A stretch of 14,716 bases of DNA. It comes from CANHVK01 sp046304235 (lineage in GTDB: Bacteria > Bacteroidota > Bacteroidia > Flavobacteriales_D > Crocinitomicaceae). Positions 1-6,474 of this stretch are shown here, piece after piece. The DNA lies in assembly GCA_046304235.1 (NCBI GenBank), contig JBKCEW010000189.1, positions 1 through 14,716 of the forward strand. The letters run 5' to 3'. The translations under genes and the position numbers were made by a program. The stretch's first letter is position 1, and every line of letters starts with the position of its first letter. Below the pieces are notes generated by a model. The model worked only from the letters and a program-made list of their open reading frames with translations, was not told the DNA's origin and did not search any database.

Positions 1-162
1 GACAAAGTACTACACCAAGCCGCACAATACAATTCACACGTTAAAGCAAACTATATATGGCTTACGAATGGATTAGACCATCATTTGTATCTCATTAACC
101 ATCAAACCGGTGAAATTAAACGATTGGAAGGATTAGGTAAATATGAAGAATTATTAAAATAA
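1..162 (+). CDS. HsdR N-terminal-like (type I restriction R-subunit N domain) protein, 3' fragment
   Basis: Frame 1 is open from the left edge to a TAA at 160-162, giving the last 53 residues of a protein whose start lies outside the window. The tail contains YIWLTNGLDHHLYLINHQ and then a stretch ending KYEELLK. This pattern (a strand ending in TNG, then a short strand and a mention of the ligand-side residues) resembles the C-terminal part of the small standalone HSDR_N family proteins of about 150 residues that are common in Bacteroidota. In those genomes the protein is not part of a visible restriction system, and no HsdM or HsdS is seen here. A hairpin terminator follows directly. The family call rests on a short fragment and recall of family members; the reading frame itself is secure because it ends just before the terminator. 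Confidence 0.6.
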   Translation, partial: DKVLHQAAQYNSHVKANYIWLTNGLDHHLYLINHQTGEIKRLEGLGKYEELLK

Positions 163-163
163 A

Positions 164-191
164 AAAACCGCTTCAATTCTGAAACGGTTTT
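164..191. terminator. Bidirectional hairpin terminator between convergent genes
   Basis: The arms AAAACCG (164-170) and CGGTTTT (185-191) pair perfectly. After one mismatch, TTC/GAA (172-174 with 181-183) extends the stem around a 6-base loop. A-tract and T-tract flanks give a U-run in either direction. It sits between the stop of the left-edge gene (162) and the stop of the leftward small secreted protein gene (215). Confidence 0.75.
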
Positions 192-214
192 AAATGTATT
201 AGAAAGAGAAGGGA

Positions 215-472
215 TTATTTTTTCTCTTCTTCTTTAGAGCAACATGCTTTTTTCTTTCCTTTTTTGCATTCTTTTTTAGATTCGCATTTTTTGTCTTCTC
301 CTTCAGATTTGCAACAAGCTTTTTTGCAGTCTTTTTTACATCCTTCTTTTTCTTGGTCACAACATTTTTCTGTGCAAGCACATTTGTCGTGATTAGTTTC
401 AGAAGCTAATAAAGAAGTAGATGAAGTTGCGAATAATGCAGCTAAAGATAAACTTAAAAGTATTTTTTTCAT
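215..472 (-). CDS. Small secreted Cys/Lys-rich protein, putative metal-binding
   Basis: The product has 85 residues. Residues 1-23 form a typical signal peptide: a Lys-Lys start, a Leu/Ala-rich core and a likely cut after LLA. The mature part of about 62 residues holds 12 cysteines (31, 33, 37, 38, 45, 49, 53, 54, 63, 69, 77, 78) and about 20 lysines, with many glutamates and almost no hydrophobic residues. Cysteines occur as one CxC and three CC pairs, and the segment KKACC appears twice (50-54 and 74-78). That composition suggests binding of soft metals such as Cu, Zn or Cd in a metallothionein-like way, or a disulfide-rich periplasmic or outer-surface peptide; this is inference. The ATG at 470-472 is 35 bp after the psd stop and no TAnnTTTG element is evident, so it may be the last gene of the psd transcript. 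I recognise no named family. The overlapping Lys-rich frame on the same strand is a shadow. Confidence 0.72.
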   Translation of the reverse strand: MKKILLSLSLAALFATSSTSLLASETNHDKCACTEKCCDQEKEGCKKDCKKACCKSEGEDKKCESKKECKKGKKKACCSKEEEKK

Positions 473-507
473 ATGGCGGTGTATTAGTGTTTACGCTAAA
501 TTACGAT

Positions 508-1176
508 TTAATTTGATAATTCTCCAATCTTGGTAATTCTACCCTTAACAACATCCCCAATTTTAACATTTATTTTGGTATCTAGGGGTAAAAACAAATC
601 GATTCGAGAACCAAACTTAATAAAACCATATTCAGATCCAGTTTCGACTTTTTGACCTGGTTCAACATAATAACAAATTCTTCGCGCTACAGCACCAGCA
701 ATTTGTCTAAATAACACTTCCTTGCCTGATTTGTGTTCAGTAACTACAGTTGAGCGTTCATTATCTGTTGAACTTTTCGGATGCCAAGCAACTAAAAACA
801 GTCCTTTGTGGTATTTCACATATTTAATTAATCCTGAAATCGGGTTAAAATTAGCATGTACATTTAAAGGGGACATAAAAATAGAAACTTGAATTCTTCT
901 ATCTTTAAAATACTCATACTCTTCAGTTTCTTCAATAACAACCACTTTTCCATCAGCAGGACATAAGATATCGTTTTCTCCAAAAACAGGAGTAATGTTT
1001 GGAACTCTGAAAAACTGAATAACCAAGTAATAAAACACTAACAAAATCAACGAAATCAAGGCAAACAACCAAGTCCATCCTAATGATTTAAATAAATAGA
1101 AATTCCCTAATTCAAGCACACCGATAAACACGGTAGCAATTGCAATAATTAAATAACCTTCTCTGTGTAATTTCAT
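508..1176 (-). CDS. psd: Phosphatidylserine decarboxylase (short, membrane-anchored type)
   Basis: This enzyme decarboxylates phosphatidylserine to phosphatidylethanolamine, the main phospholipid of Gram-negative membranes. The 222-residue protein has two N-terminal membrane segments (about 8-24 and 33-55), then a catalytic domain with CPADGKV (72-78), SPLNVHANFNP (102-112) and the self-cleavage motif FGSRIDLFLP. The Gly189-Ser190 bond is the expected site where processing makes the pyruvoyl prosthetic group. The short length and the FGS rather than LGST motif fit the archaeal/Bacteroidota type of Psd. The gene lies 38 bp downstream of cdsA, whose product CDP-diacylglycerol feeds phosphatidylserine synthesis; no pssA is in the window. 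It is probably co-transcribed with cdsA, though a possible internal promoter lies in the gap. Confidence 0.93.
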   Translation of the reverse strand: MKLHREGYLIIAIATVFIGVLELGNFYLFKSLGWTWLFALISLILLVFYYLVIQFFRVPNITPVFGENDILCPADGKVVVIEETEEYEYFKDRRIQVSIFMSPLNVHANFNPISGLIKYVKYHKGLFLVAWHPKSSTDNERSTVVTEHKSGKEVLFRQIAGAVARRICYYVEPGQKVETGSEYGFIKFGSRIDLFLPLDTKINVKIGDVVKGRITKIGELSN

Positions 1177-1192
1177 TTTAGAAAAATTTGAG

Positions 1193-1225
1193 CAAAAATA
1201 AACATATTAATTGGTTAACGAACAA
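1193..1225 (-). promoter_or_regulatory. Candidate Bacteroidota promoter upstream of psd
   Basis: On the minus strand TATTTTTG (1193-1200) matches the -7 consensus TAnnTTTG. A TTG (1223-1225) lies 22 bp upstream, inside the last codons of cdsA. Initiation would fall about ten bases before the psd ATG (1174-1176). The motif is AT-rich and the spacing is at the long end, so chance is a serious alternative. Confidence 0.3.
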
Positions 1226-2042
1226 TAATCTCCGTATAGATTGTCCACCAACAAAAGAAGAAAGGAATGGTAAATAGAGCAGCATCAAAGCGATCCAATA
1301 TACCACCATGTCCAGGAAGAATATTTCCTGAATCTTTTATATTTAAACTTCTCTTAAATAAAGACTCTAACAAATCACCAAAAATGGCACCTGGTACAAT
1401 AATGATTGCTGCCGGAATCCAAAAAAGCACCCCTCTCGATGGGTCAAAATAAGCAAACACAAAACCTATTAATATTGTCAGCACCACACCACCAATGGTA
1501 CCTTCCCATGTTTTCTTCGGTGAGATACGTTCAAACAATTTAGTTTTACCAAAGAATCTACCAGAAAGATAAGCGAATGTATCATTTGACCAAATCAAAA
1601 CAAACATTCCGATTAATTGAATCACTGATTCAGTATCTTCTACACGTATCAAAATCAATAAGAAAAAAGGAATAACTAAATAGAAAAAACCAAAAATTTG
1701 AATACCAATATTAACCAGAGGATTTGTTTTTTTACGCCAAAGTTCGGTGATGAATAATAATAAAAATAAAGGAATGATTAATGCAATTACAACATCCATA
1801 TTCCATTCACCCAAAGCACCAGGGAGCATCAACGCAAAAATAGAGAAAATCACAATTGATGGAACTTGCCATTTTAATTGCACAATCTTATTTTCTTTGA
1901 AAAGTTTAAAATACTCGATTATTCCTAATAATAGAAATAAAGAAAAAACACCGATAGTAAGAAATTTATTCGCATAGATTGAAAAAAGAATCAAAGCAAC
2001 AAAAATGGTTCCCGTTATAGCACGTTGAAGTAAATTACTCAT
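1215..2042 (-). CDS. cdsA: Phosphatidate cytidylyltransferase (CDP-diglyceride synthase)
   Basis: CdsA joins phosphatidic acid and CTP to form CDP-diacylglycerol, the branch point for all membrane phospholipids. It acts in the inner membrane. The 275-residue protein is mostly hydrophobic, with about seven or eight membrane segments. It carries SPKKTWEG (174-181) and, at 227-253, the full family signature: S-x-x-K-R, then K-D, then LPGHGG, then D-R-x-D. I chose the ATG at 2040-2042 because MSNLLQRAITG is a normal CdsA N-terminus. An in-frame ATG at 2121-2123 would start inside ftsH and run through a terminator hairpin, adding 27 residues of unlikely sequence. The stop is 38 bp before psd. Confidence 0.93.
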   Translation of the reverse strand: MSNLLQRAITGTIFVALILFSIYANKFLTIGVFSLFLLLGIIEYFKLFKENKIVQLKWQVPSIVIFSIFALMLPGALGEWNMDVVIALIIPLFLLLFITELWRKKTNPLVNIGIQIFGFFYLVIPFFLLILIRVEDTESVIQLIGMFVLIWSNDTFAYLSGRFFGKTKLFERISPKKTWEGTIGGVVLTILIGFVFAYFDPSRGVLFWIPAAIIIVPGAIFGDLLESLFKRSLNIKDSGNILPGHGGILDRFDAALFTIPFFFCWWTIYTEIIVR

Positions 2043-2056
2043 ATTGTAAAAATAAA

Positions 2057-2080
2057 AAGGCTGCTCCTTAGAACAGCCTT
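2057..2080 (-). terminator. Rho-independent terminator of ftsH / 5' hairpin of cdsA
   Basis: The arms AAGGCTG (2057-2063) and CAGCCTT (2074-2080) pair perfectly, with further inner pairing of TC with GA around a CTTA loop. Read leftward, the hairpin is followed by TTTTTATTTTT, a good U-run. The ftsH stop is 20 bp upstream and the cdsA ATG only 14 bp downstream. It therefore ends ftsH transcription, or attenuates entry into cdsA. Confidence 0.72.
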
Positions 2081-2108
2081 CAAATTTAATGATTTTAAAT
2101 TTATTCAA
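2081..2108 (-). promoter_or_regulatory. Candidate promoter for cdsA-psd
   Basis: The minus strand shows TTG (2106-2108), a 17-bp spacer and TAAATTTG (2081-2088), an exact match to the Bacteroidota -33 / -7 consensus. Transcription would begin near 2076, within the terminator hairpin, so the cdsA leader would start in the upstream arm. The -33 part lies in the last codons of ftsH. Confidence 0.42.
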
Positions 2109-4200
2109 CAGTATTTTCTTCACTAGTCGGGGACTCTTGAGAATCTTCTACGACTTCCGACACCTCTTTTGCTTCGTCTGAAGTTGGTGATTCAGTGTTT
2201 TCTGTATGTTCAATTTTTTCTGTGATTTGATTTTCCACTACAGGAACTTCTTCCTCTTTTTCCCAAGGTCGTTTTCCGAAAATAGTTTCCAAATCTTCTT
2301 TAAAAATCACTTCTTGTTCTAGTAATTTTTCAGCCAATTCAACTAATTTATCTTTATTATCAGTTAAAATTTGTAAAGCACGTTTGTATTGTGATTCGAT
2401 AATTTTACTAACCTCTTCATCAATGATACGAGCTGTTTCATCAGAATATGGTTTCGTAAAAGCATCTCTACCTTGCGAATCATAAAAAGAAATATTTCCA
2501 ACTTTATCATTCAAACCATAAATAGAAACCATAGCATATGCTTGTTTAGTGACTTTTTCTAAATCACTCAAAGCACCAGTAGAAATTTTACCAAACATCA
2601 ATTGCTCCGCTGCTCTACCGCCTAATGCAGAACACATTTCATCTAAGATTTGCTCAGAAGTAGTAATACTTCTTTCTTCAGGTAAATACCATGCAGCACC
2701 AAGTGATTGCCCTCTAGGCACTATCGTTACTTTCACTAATGGTGAAGCATATTCCAACAACCAAGATGTAGTAGCATGACCCGCTTCATGAAATGCAATA
2801 GAACGTTTTTCTGCTTTAGTAATGATTTTGTTTTTCTTTTCTAAGCCACCAACAATTCTATCCACTGCGTCAAGGAAATCTTGTTTATCCACACTCGTTT
2901 TATTGTGTCTAGCAGCAATTAAAGCGGCTTCATTACATAAGTTTGCAATATCTGCACCAGAGAATCCTGGAGTTTGTCTTGCTAAAAAATCGATATCAAT
3001 AACACTATCTAATTTTATTGGTTTTAAATGAACCTCAAATATTGCTTTACGCTCATTGATATCAGGCATATCAACATAGATTTGTCTATCAAAACGACCA
3101 GCACGCATCAATGCACTATCTAATACATCCGCACGGTTTGTCGCTGCTAAAATGATAACCCCAGAGTTAGTACCAAAACCATCCATTTCAGTTAATAACT
3201 GATTCAAGGTGTTTTCACGTTCGTCGTTAGAACCAAAACTATTGTTTTTACCACGTGCGCGACCAATCGCATCAATCTCATCGATGAAGATAATTGAAGG
3301 CGCTTTTTCTTTCGCTTGTTTGAAAAGGTCACGAACACGTGATGCACCTACCCCTACGAACATTTCAACGAAATCAGAACCAGACAAAGAGAAAAAAGGT
3401 ACTTTTGCCTCACCCGCTACTGCTTTCGCTAGCAAAGTTTTACCAGTTCCTGGAGGTCCTACTAACAACGCTCCTTTCGGAATTTTAGCACCTAAGTCAG
3501 TATAACGTTTTGGGTTTTTTAAGAATTCTACAATTTCTTGAATTTCTTCTTTAGCACCAGTTAAACCAGCAACATCTTTGAAAGTAACATTTGTTGATTT
3601 TCCCTTATCGTATAATTGCGCTTTTGATTTACCAATGTTGAATATTTGACCACCAGCGCCGCCACCGCCACCGCCCATACGACGCATAACGAACATCCAT
3701 ATGAGGACTAAAATTAGAATTGGCGCAAGGAAATTTAATATAGTAAACAAATAGTTAACTTCTTCTTTTAAATCATATTGAATGGGCCTTCTACCTCTTT
3801 CTTTAAGCGATTTATTTACCTCTCTAATCTCTTGCTCAAAATTACCAACATCCGCTATCTCCATTTGAATTACAGGTGTTCCCGCATTCATTCCCTTAGA
3901 AGCATTTTCATACACTTTTTTAAGCGCAGAAAATTCACCTTTTTGAGAATTCATCACGAAATTCACACCTTCTTGATTTAATTTAAAATCAACTCGTTGG
4001 TGGTTAACGATGGAAACATTAGTTACATAATTTGAATCCGCTAATTCTAAGAAAGCATCTCTACTAGTGAATTTAACTTCATTGATTCCACTCATGTAAA
4101 ATTGCACAAGGATAATAGAAACCGCAATGATTCCATAAATCCAATATACATTAAACGAGAATTTCTTTTTATTCTCGTTATTGTTATTATTTTCTGCCAT
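2101..4200 (-). CDS. ftsH: ATP-dependent zinc metalloprotease FtsH
   Basis: FtsH is a hexameric inner-membrane AAA+ protease that extracts and degrades membrane proteins and some short-lived cytosolic regulators. The 699-residue protein has a TM segment at about 17-36, a periplasmic domain, a second TM at 152-172, a Gly-rich linker (176-184) and the AAA+ module. That module shows Walker A GPPGTGKT (248-255), Walker B IIFIDEID (303-310) and the second region of homology (about 353-371). The peptidase domain has HEAGH (471-475, two zinc ligands and the catalytic Glu) and a third ligand, Asp546, in TGALSDLEK. The last 55 residues form an acidic Glu/Ser/Thr/Val tail, with ESPTS twice (670-674 and 689-693). 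It follows rsfS by 19 bp and is probably co-transcribed with it; a hairpin terminator follows. Confidence 0.98.
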   Translation of the reverse strand: MAENNNNNENKKKFSFNVYWIYGIIAVSIILVQFYMSGINEVKFTSRDAFLELADSNYVTNVSIVNHQRVDFKLNQEGVNFVMNSQKGEFSALKKVYENASKGMNAGTPVIQMEIADVGNFEQEIREVNKSLKERGRRPIQYDLKEEVNYLFTILNFLAPILILVLIWMFVMRRMGGGGGGAGGQIFNIGKSKAQLYDKGKSTNVTFKDVAGLTGAKEEIQEIVEFLKNPKRYTDLGAKIPKGALLVGPPGTGKTLLAKAVAGEAKVPFFSLSGSDFVEMFVGVGASRVRDLFKQAKEKAPSIIFIDEIDAIGRARGKNNSFGSNDERENTLNQLLTEMDGFGTNSGVIILAATNRADVLDSALMRAGRFDRQIYVDMPDINERKAIFEVHLKPIKLDSVIDIDFLARQTPGFSGADIANLCNEAALIAARHNKTSVDKQDFLDAVDRIVGGLEKKNKIITKAEKRSIAFHEAGHATTSWLLEYASPLVKVTIVPRGQSLGAAWYLPEERSITTSEQILDEMCSALGGRAAEQLMFGKISTGALSDLEKVTKQAYAMVSIYGLNDKVGNISFYDSQGRDAFTKPYSDETARIIDEEVSKIIESQYKRALQILTDNKDKLVELAEKLLEQEVIFKEDLETIFGKRPWEKEEEVPVVENQITEKIEHTENTESPTSDEAKEVSEVVEDSQESPTSEENTVE

Positions 4201-4219
4201 GATTTATAATGAAATAAGA

Positions 4220-4597
4220 TTAATCAAGATTTGGAATATCAGTTCTTTGTGCGTCAGCCCAAAGGTCTTCCAAATCATAAAACGAACGTGCATCTTTGAG
4301 GAAAATATGAGCAACAACACTCACATAATCAAGCAAAACCCATTCAGAAGGCCCTTTCCCTTCAGCACCCCAAGGACGTTCTTGTAATTCTTTTCTAACA
4401 TAACGAGTCACAGCATTATTTATACCGTCTACATGTGTAGTAGAATCACCTGAACAAATCACAAAAAAATCGGTTACTCTATTTTGAATTTCTCTAAGAT
4501 CCAGCACCACTATGTCCTTCGCTTTGTTTTCCTGCATCCCTTCAACTACGGCGTCACAAAGGATTTTGGAATCTATGTCTTTTGCTATTTTATACAT
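4220..4597 (-). CDS. rsfS: Ribosomal silencing factor RsfS
   Basis: RsfS binds ribosomal protein L14 on the 50S subunit and blocks joining with 30S, lowering translation when nutrients are scarce. The 125-residue protein matches the family in length. It shows VTDFFVICSGDS (41-52), HVDGI (55-59), the W-x-LLDYVSVVAHIF segment (86-99) and ARSFYDLEDLW (103-113), all typical of the Iojap/RsfS fold. The ATG at 4595-4597 has an A-rich leader and a -7-like element upstream. It is the first gene of the leftward run and lies 70 bp from the divergent birA start. Confidence 0.96.
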   Translation of the reverse strand: MYKIAKDIDSKILCDAVVEGMQENKAKDIVVLDLREIQNRVTDFFVICSGDSTTHVDGINNAVTRYVRKELQERPWGAEGKGPSEWVLLDYVSVVAHIFLKDARSFYDLEDLWADAQRTDIPNLD

Positions 4598-4615
4598 TCT
4601 TTCTTTTTAGTTACA

Positions 4616-4623
4616 CAAATCTA
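4616..4623 (-). promoter_or_regulatory. Candidate -7 element for rsfS-ftsH
   Basis: The minus strand reads TAGATTTG, an exact TAnnTTTG match, 18 bp before the rsfS ATG. This would give a leader of roughly a dozen bases. The nearest upstream TTG is 24 bp away, slightly too far for an ideal -33 element. It lies in the 70-bp divergent gap with birA. Confidence 0.4.
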
Positions 4624-4667
4624 ATTAATTTTAACTTTACAGCGCTACAAATTAACAATTACTAACG

Positions 4668-5417
4668 ATGATTGGTTCGGAAATAATCCATTTAAAACGT
4701 GTAGATTCAACTAGCAATTTTATTGCCACATTGTTAAAAGAGTCAAAAATTGTTAACGGACTGGTAATTTTGGCAGACGAACAGACGGAAGGCAGGGGTC
4801 AACGCGGGGCAAAATGGCAGTCTATACCAGGCCAAAATATTCTTTGCTCATGCTATATTCAACACAACGAACTTTCGATAAATCACCAACAAAACATAAC
4901 TCATTTTGTGAGTTTAGCGATCTTAAATTGTTTAAACCATTTTGGCATAAAAGCAAAAATAAAATGGCCTAATGATATTGTTGTTGAAAATAAAAAAATT
5001 GCTGGCATTTTGATTGAAAATCAATTTCAAGGGCAAAAAATTAAAAGTAGTATCATTGGAATTGGATTAAATGTATTACAAGAAGACTTTGACTTTATTA
5101 ATAGTACGAGTATCGTAAACGAATTAAAAAAAGAAATCTTTCTTAAAACAGTTTTCAATCAATTAATTTACTCGCTAAACCAAGAATTTATTCATCTTCA
5201 ACAACACTCTTTTTCCATTATGGAAACAAATTACAGGAATAATCTTTGGTTACTCAATGAGCCTTCTGAATACGAGACAGAAAATGGAGAGAAATTTATT
5301 GGAATGATAAAAGGAACAGATTCAATGGGTAAACTATTAATTTACAGAGAAGATAAAACAAGTGTAGAATCGTTCGGATTAAAAGAAATAAAGTTTACTA
5401 AGCGAAACGCTCTGTAA
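4668..5417 (+). CDS. birA: Biotin--[acetyl-CoA-carboxylase] ligase, single-domain type
   Basis: The enzyme makes biotinyl-5'-AMP and transfers biotin to the lysine of biotin carboxyl carrier proteins. In its 249 residues I see VDSTS (12-16), the biotin/ATP-binding loop GRGQRGAKW (42-50), KWPND (99-103), KIAGILIE (110-117, with the conserved Lys110) and GIGLNV (131-136), then a small C-terminal SH3-like domain. There is no N-terminal helix-turn-helix, so unlike E. coli BirA it should not act as a repressor. It is divergent from rsfS. Its last 20 bp overlap the end of the convergent SRPBCC gene. Upstream, TAACTTTA (4632-4639) is a one-mismatch -7 candidate. Confidence 0.95.
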   Translation: MIGSEIIHLKRVDSTSNFIATLLKESKIVNGLVILADEQTEGRGQRGAKWQSIPGQNILCSCYIQHNELSINHQQNITHFVSLAILNCLNHFGIKAKIKWPNDIVVENKKIAGILIENQFQGQKIKSSIIGIGLNVLQEDFDFINSTSIVNELKKEIFLKTVFNQLIYSLNQEFIHLQQHSFSIMETNYRNNLWLLNEPSEYETENGEKFIGMIKGTDSMGKLLIYREDKTSVESFGLKEIKFTKRNAL

Positions 5418-5796
5418 GCTTTGTAGCCATTGTATTAAATAAATTACGCAAAGGTTTTTCAGCTACAAGTTGAATCATCTTACTCACTTTTGCATCAAAT
5501 ATCAATTGACCTTCTGTTTGATTTTCAACTTGATTAAGATTAACTGTAAGTGTAAAAGGGAAGGGTGATTTAGCCCCAGACTTTAAAACCAATTGATTTG
5601 GCTGATTTTCTGAAAGAAATTCCATAGGAATAATAATCCCACCTTGCACTTTGAAACTACAATGCTCAGTAGAAGCCTCCCAATCTTTTATCTTGTCTAA
5701 TGGCAGTAAATGATAAAGATTAGATACATCACGTAAAAAAGAGAATACTTCTTGAATTGATACTTTAGCAACAGCAGGTGTACTCTCTATTACCAT
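5398..5796 (-). CDS. SRPBCC (START-like) family protein
   Basis: The 132-residue protein has the layout of the SRPBCC fold. It begins with a short strand (ESTPAVAKVS), followed by the helix EVFSFLRDVSNLYHLLP, a run of alternating strands (about 45-105) and a long C-terminal helix (about 107-131, QLVAEKPLRNLFNTMATKL). Members bind hydrophobic ligands in a central cavity, but no ligand or reaction can be read from this sequence. Its ATG (5794-5796) is only 2 bp from the pyrE stop, so the two are almost certainly co-transcribed. This pairing is one I associate with Flavobacteriia; a role connected to pyrimidine synthesis is not established. Its stop overlaps the end of birA on the other strand. 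Confidence 0.82.
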   Translation of the reverse strand: MVIESTPAVAKVSIQEVFSFLRDVSNLYHLLPLDKIKDWEASTEHCSFKVQGGIIIPMEFLSENQPNQLVLKSGAKSPFPFTLTVNLNQVENQTEGQLIFDAKVSKMIQLVAEKPLRNLFNTMATKLTERFA

Positions 5797-5798
5797 GA

Positions 5799-6440
5799 TT
5801 ATTTATTCCAATTAGCAGGATCTTGTCTCCAAGCTTGTAATGACTCTACATCACTTTCTGTAATATAATCATGTTTTACAGCTTGAGACATTAGGTAGTC
5901 ATAATTTGTAAGTGTTTCGAATGGACATTTAGCATTTGTGAAGTTTTCAATAGCTACGTCAAATCCGTAACTAAAAATAGCAACCAAACCTTTAACTTCG
6001 CATCCAGCAGCACGAAGTGCATCTACAGCTTGTAAACTGCTTCCACCTGTAGAAATTAAATCTTCGATCACAACTACTTTCTGTCCAGCTTCAAAATCTC
6101 CTTCAATTTGATTTCCTAAACCATGAGCTTTTGGAGAAGTACGCACATAAACAAATGGCAGACCTAATTCTTGCGCTACTAAAGCACCTTGAGCTATACC
6201 ACCGGTAGCAACACCAGCAATAACATCTGGCTTACCAAATTTATCTAAGATCACATCAGCGTAGGATTGACGGATAAATGTTCTAATTGAAGGGTAAGAC
6301 AAAGTTTTTCTGTTATCACAATATATTGGAGACTTCCATCCAGACGCCCAAGTAAACGGATTTGCAGGCTGTAATTTTATTGCTTTAATTTGCAATAAGA
6401 ATTCGGCAACTTTTAATGCTCTTTCGTTATTCAAAATCAT
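5799..6440 (-). CDS. pyrE: Orotate phosphoribosyltransferase
   Basis: PyrE transfers the phosphoribosyl group of PRPP to orotate, giving orotidine 5'-phosphate, the fifth step of UMP synthesis. The 213-residue protein has NPFTWASGWKSPIYCDNR (27-44) for substrate binding, GVATGGIAQGA (76-86), the YVRTSPKAHGLGNQIEG flexible loop (98-114) and the PRPP motif VVVIEDLISTGGS (122-134). It matches the length usual in Bacteroidota. The start ATG (6438-6440) gives the standard N-terminus. A consensus promoter immediately upstream lies inside the divergent NUDIX gene and would yield a very short or absent leader. Confidence 0.97.
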   Translation of the reverse strand: MILNNERALKVAEFLLQIKAIKLQPANPFTWASGWKSPIYCDNRKTLSYPSIRTFIRQSYADVILDKFGKPDVIAGVATGGIAQGALVAQELGLPFVYVRTSPKAHGLGNQIEGDFEAGQKVVVIEDLISTGGSSLQAVDALRAAGCEVKGLVAIFSYGFDVAIENFTNAKCPFETLTNYDYLMSQAVKHDYITESDVESLQAWRQDPANWNK

Positions 6441-6444
6441 ATTG

Positions 6445-6474
6445 CAAATGTATAAAGTTTTTATTCAAAACAAA
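6445..6474 (-). promoter_or_regulatory. Candidate pyrE promoter overlapping the NUDIX start codon
   Basis: On the minus strand TTTG (6471-6474), an 18-bp spacer and TACATTTG (6445-6452) match the Bacteroidota -33 / -7 promoter consensus exactly. The -7 element covers the ATG of the divergent NUDIX gene (6448-6450). Initiation 4-7 bases downstream falls at 6438-6441, that is at or within the pyrE ATG, predicting a leaderless or nearly leaderless pyrE mRNA. Confidence 0.55.

Noticed and set aside
1..162. Evidence of a type I restriction-modification or defence system
   Set aside because: Only an HsdR N-domain-like tail is present; no methylase, specificity or helicase gene is visible, and standalone versions are common in this phylum.
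199..381. A 60-residue Lys-rich reading frame on the minus strand overlapping the Cys-rich protein gene
   Set aside because: It is an alternate frame of the same low-complexity Lys/Cys codons, has no signal peptide or separate leader, and the overlapping frame has a proper signal peptide.
2043..2123. Upstream in-frame extension of cdsA (27 extra residues)
   Set aside because: It would start inside ftsH and be read through a terminator hairpin; the added sequence is unlike CdsA, whereas MSNLLQRAITG is a normal start.
3209..3505. 98-residue plus-strand frame opposite ftsH, and similar plus-strand frames opposite ftsH, cdsA, argS and arginase
   Set aside because: These are antisense shadows of strongly conserved genes, with no leader, no domain and no independent support.
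6442..6447. TTG start for the NUDIX gene
   Set aside because: The ATG two codons later is the simpler start and nothing favours the TTG.
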